The notes below the pieces were generated by a model. The model had not been told where the DNA came from and did not search any database. It was given only the letters and a program-made list of their open reading frames with translations. Shown here piece after piece: positions 25,872-27,826 of a stretch of DNA of 27,826 nucleotides (its first letter is position 1; the number at the start of each line of letters is the position of its first letter). The DNA comes from Chloroflexi bacterium UBA6077 (GTDB lineage: Bacteria > Chloroflexota > UBA6077), in NCBI GenBank assembly GCA_002436065.1, contig DIXP01000100.1:1-27826 (forward strand). Reading direction: 5' to 3'. The translations under genes and the position numbers were made by a program.

Positions 25872-25924
25872 CTGTTCCTTGTAGTTGGCTCTATCCCCTC
25901 AGCATGTCGGCCCCATCACCCGGG

Positions 25925-26968
25925 CTACGGCGTAGTTGTGCCAGTGGCCAGCGCTCTCCTGGGAGGCTGGACTTGGCTCTCTATGGCCTTCACAGCCATC
26001 GTGTACATCAACTGCACCATCGCCACGTTGGCCTCCCAGGGTATCCCATCCACCCCTGGGTCCACCTCCACCGACACACCGTTGATGAGTCCCGCGCTCA
26101 CCCCGGCCTCCAGCAGCCGCCTCTCCATCTCAGGTGTGTGCAGCAGCCTCGTATCGCCTTTGAGCATCGCGAGGCATGCGGCAACTGCGTAGCATCCCCA
26201 GTTGGAGACAGCGGCCGTGACCAGCACATCCGCCTTCGTGCGGGCCCCAATGCCACCGCCGCACCCGCACCGGCAGACCCGCCCGTAGGGGACGTGCTCC
26301 CGTACCGCGTCCAGCACCAGCCCCATCCCGATCTCATTACCCCCATCACCCACCGCCACAACGGGGATTCCCCGCTCCATCGCCCGCTCGAACAGGAGAT
26401 CGACGGGGGCAGGGGCCGTCGCCAGGCATTGTCCGCGCATGTCATGGTACGCACCCGCGCGGTTGCGCCCCGGCCGCTCTACCGCCACCGCTGCCCTCGG
26501 CCGCAGCCTGTCCATCAATGGATCTGCCGATGCACTGGCCTCAGCCTCATCTTCAGGGTAGGGCAGAACGACTGCCACCGCACCACGGGGTTCGCGCTCC
26601 ACTGCCCGCCGAGCCTCCTGCAACGATCCCAGGACAAACCCACCGGCCTGCAGAACAGCCGCGATACCCGGCCTCAGCGCGTCCTCCACCACCACCACTG
26701 GGATCGCCCCGAAACCCCGTTGCAGGGCCCTGGCAACGACGGCCGCACCCGCAGGCCCATCGTTTTCTCCTATCCTGGGGCTGACCCAGCTCAAGGCGGG
26801 AAAACCGGTGGTGATAAGCACGACCTCGCCGGGTCGCACCACGGCAAGCTGCCGCGCCGCAGCCAAGGCCAGCGGCTTCCCCACAATTTCCCGAGCAGCC
26901 GCATAAAGCTGCTCCGAGCCCCTCCCGCCTATGTCCAGATTGACCAATCGATCTAACCGTTCCTCCAA
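25925..26968 (-). CDS. D-glutamate cyclase-like protein (DUF4392)
   Basis: A 347-aa protein resembling the C-terminal domain of human DGLUCY, which converts D-glutamate to 5-oxo-D-proline. Shared motifs are AVERPGRNRAGAYHDMRG, VAVGDGGNEIGMG, a Cys/Gly-rich CRCGCGGGIG, AVSNWGCYAVAACLA, and the C-terminal GVDGIPWEANVAMVQ. The N-terminal DUF1445 half of some family members is absent. The start is TTG 26968, preceded by GGGGAGG at 7 nt. It lies 2 nt after the transporter gene, so the two form an operon. Activity on D-Glu is inferred from the family; in a D-Glu-containing cell it could recycle or limit D-Glu. Confidence 0.8.
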   Translation of the reverse strand: MEERLDRLVNLDIGGRGSEQLYAAAREIVGKPLALAAARQLAVVRPGEVVLITTGFPALSWVSPRIGENDGPAGAAVVARALQRGFGAIPVVVVEDALRPGIAAVLQAGGFVLGSLQEARRAVEREPRGAVAVVLPYPEDEAEASASADPLMDRLRPRAAVAVERPGRNRAGAYHDMRGQCLATAPAPVDLLFERAMERGIPVVAVGDGGNEIGMGLVLDAVREHVPYGRVCRCGCGGGIGARTKADVLVTAAVSNWGCYAVAACLAMLKGDTRLLHTPEMERRLLEAGVSAGLINGVSVEVDPGVDGIPWEANVAMVQLMYTMAVKAIESQVQPPRRALATGTTTP

Positions 26969-26970
26969 CC

Positions 26971-27657
26971 CTACGCCTCCCCTAGGGCAAACGGGTTGAA
27001 GTCCGTATCCCGGTCGTATATATCAACACCCTCGCTCCGCTTCAAGAACCCCACGACCGCATAGGTGATGGGCGTTATCAACACCTCGTAACCCACCTTG
27101 AAGAGATAGTTCGATACCAGAACCGCCCACAGCAAGTCGTTGGGCAACACACCCGCGAACGCCACCACCACGAACAGCACCGTATCTACCCCCTGCCCGA
27201 TGATGGTCGACCCGATCGTCCGCGACCACAGCCACCGGCCCCGGGTCAGCAGCTTCATCTTCGCCAGTGTAAAGGAGTTGGCGAACTCCCCGGCAAAGTA
27301 GGCCAGCATGCTGCCGGCGACGATCCGGGGCGTCATCCCCAGGATGCTGTCGTACGCCGCCTGGTTCCCCCACTCCGGAGCCGCGGGCAGGGTTCCCACG
27401 ACCTGGAACACTCCGGCCATCAGTGCTGTCGCCAGGAACCCCAACCAGATAACCCGCCTTGATCGCGAGAAACCGTACACCTCTGTCAGGATGTCGGCGA
27501 ATATGTACCCGAGGGGGAACAGAATCGTCCCCCCATCGAAGGTGAACGGCCCTAACAGCAGGATCTTCGAGGATGCAACGTTGGAGATCAGCAGCACCGC
27601 TACGAACAACACAGTGATTATGTCGAGGTAACGAAAGGAAGCTTTCTGCACGGACAC
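26971..27657 (-). CDS. yhhQ: queuosine-precursor transporter (YhhQ/VUT family)
   Basis: A 228-aa inner-membrane protein with about six helices. VUT-family signatures are present: ISNVASSKILLLGPFTFDGGTILFPLGYIFADILTEVYGF-type N-terminal region (residues 24-64), FAGEFANSF, and SRTIGSTIIGQGVDTVLFV. E. coli YhhQ imports the 7-deazaguanine preQ0 (and preQ1) for tRNA queuosine modification. The start is GTG 27657 or a second GTG two codons later, both with poor ribosome sites. No queuosine-synthesis gene is in the window. It is co-transcribed with the D-glutamate-cyclase-like gene. Confidence 0.9.
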   Translation of the reverse strand: MSVQKASFRYLDIITVLFVAVLLISNVASSKILLLGPFTFDGGTILFPLGYIFADILTEVYGFSRSRRVIWLGFLATALMAGVFQVVGTLPAAPEWGNQAAYDSILGMTPRIVAGSMLAYFAGEFANSFTLAKMKLLTRGRWLWSRTIGSTIIGQGVDTVLFVVVAFAGVLPNDLLWAVLVSNYLFKVGYEVLITPITYAVVGFLKRSEGVDIYDRDTDFNPFALGEA

Positions 27658-27702
27658 CTCGTGACTCTAGAATGGGACCCGCCTCCGAACCCTACGCGAA
27701 CC

Positions 27703-27744
27703 AGGGCACCACTACCCGCTATCACCCCGCGGTACTGGTGCCCT
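27703..27744 (-). promoter_or_regulatory. leader hairpin of the yhhQ operon
   Basis: Arms AGGGCACCA (27703-27711) and TGGTGCCCT (27736-27744) pair over 9 bp, extended by 4 bp after one mismatch. It lies between a candidate promoter and the yhhQ start, so it is probably in the 5' leader. YhhQ-type genes are sometimes controlled by preQ1 riboswitches, but I cannot match this to a known preQ1 class. Confidence 0.4.
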
Positions 27745-27758
27745 ATCATCCGGCCTCT

Positions 27759-27764
27759 ATTATA
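27759..27764 (-). promoter_or_regulatory. yhhQ operon promoter (-10)
   Basis: A perfect TATAAT on the minus strand, about 100 nt before the yhhQ start. No convincing -35 lies 16-18 nt upstream. The remaining bases to 27826 show no gene. Confidence 0.4.
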
Positions 27765-27826
27765 CCGTAAGCTGCCCTTGCCTCTCCGTGCGGGCCTCTC
27801 AGAGACTCGGTTCCATCCTGTGTGGA

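Noticed and set aside
25904..26956. Long plus-strand open frame of 350 codons
   Set aside because: It is antisense to the DUF4392 gene, with Pro/Arg/His-rich composition typical of the opposite strand of GC-rich genes.
27658..27758. Known preQ1 riboswitch
   Set aside because: The stem does not fit the preQ1 class patterns I can recall, so it is listed only as a leader hairpin.

Overview
The window is GC-rich bacterial chromosome, densely packed and mostly housekeeping, with one insertion sequence at the left edge. Best guess for the lineage is Chloroflexota (moderate confidence, from gene content only). The pointers are an FhaA/FhaB-SEDS-PBP operon of the kind otherwise known from Actinobacteria, a fused sugar-nucleotidyltransferase/phosphomannomutase-like protein, an archaeal/eukaryote-type prolyl-tRNA synthetase with a C-terminal zinc site, and a DinG helicase with a fused exonuclease. 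No rRNA, tRNA or CRISPR array was seen.

Layout, left to right. (1) 90-1723: an IS256-like element with imperfect 19-bp terminal inverted repeats, inserted just past the stop codon of recJ. (2) recJ on the minus strand, divergent from three small membrane or envelope genes (3699-4784) that end in a YtxH-like protein. (3) A minus-strand pair, acpS and the bifunctional NAD(P)H-hydrate repair gene nnrE/nnrD. (4) From a back-to-back promoter shared with acpS, a plus-strand cell-wall operon: fhaA, fhaB (apparently with a CTG start), an ftsW/rodA-type SEDS gene, a class B PBP, and an unknown membrane protein, closed by a hairpin at 11971-12008. (5) dinG with an N-terminal DEDDh exonuclease. (6) A minus-strand group: a 67-aa unknown, pyrimidine-nucleoside phosphorylase, and alanine racemase. 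(7) A divergent plus-strand group: the nucleotidyltransferase/PGM-like fusion, a heptad-repeat array, proS, a HEAT-repeat gene, and ftsH with its own promoter and a strong terminator. (8) A minus-strand pair at the right edge: a YhhQ-type queuosine-precursor transporter and a D-glutamate-cyclase-like (DUF4392) gene.

Several genes converge on the envelope: alr makes D-Ala, the SEDS/PBP pair polymerises and crosslinks peptidoglycan, the FHA proteins probably link that pair to Ser/Thr phosphorylation, and a D-glutamate-cyclase-like enzyme could consume D-Glu. The most unusual observations are the non-canonical start of fhaB, the loss of all four catalytic loops in the PGM-like domain, the inverted heptad array in front of proS, the repeat-derived linker inside dinG, and a recurring extended -10 element (TGCTAnAAT or close to it) at five promoters. 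I found no wholly new multi-gene system.
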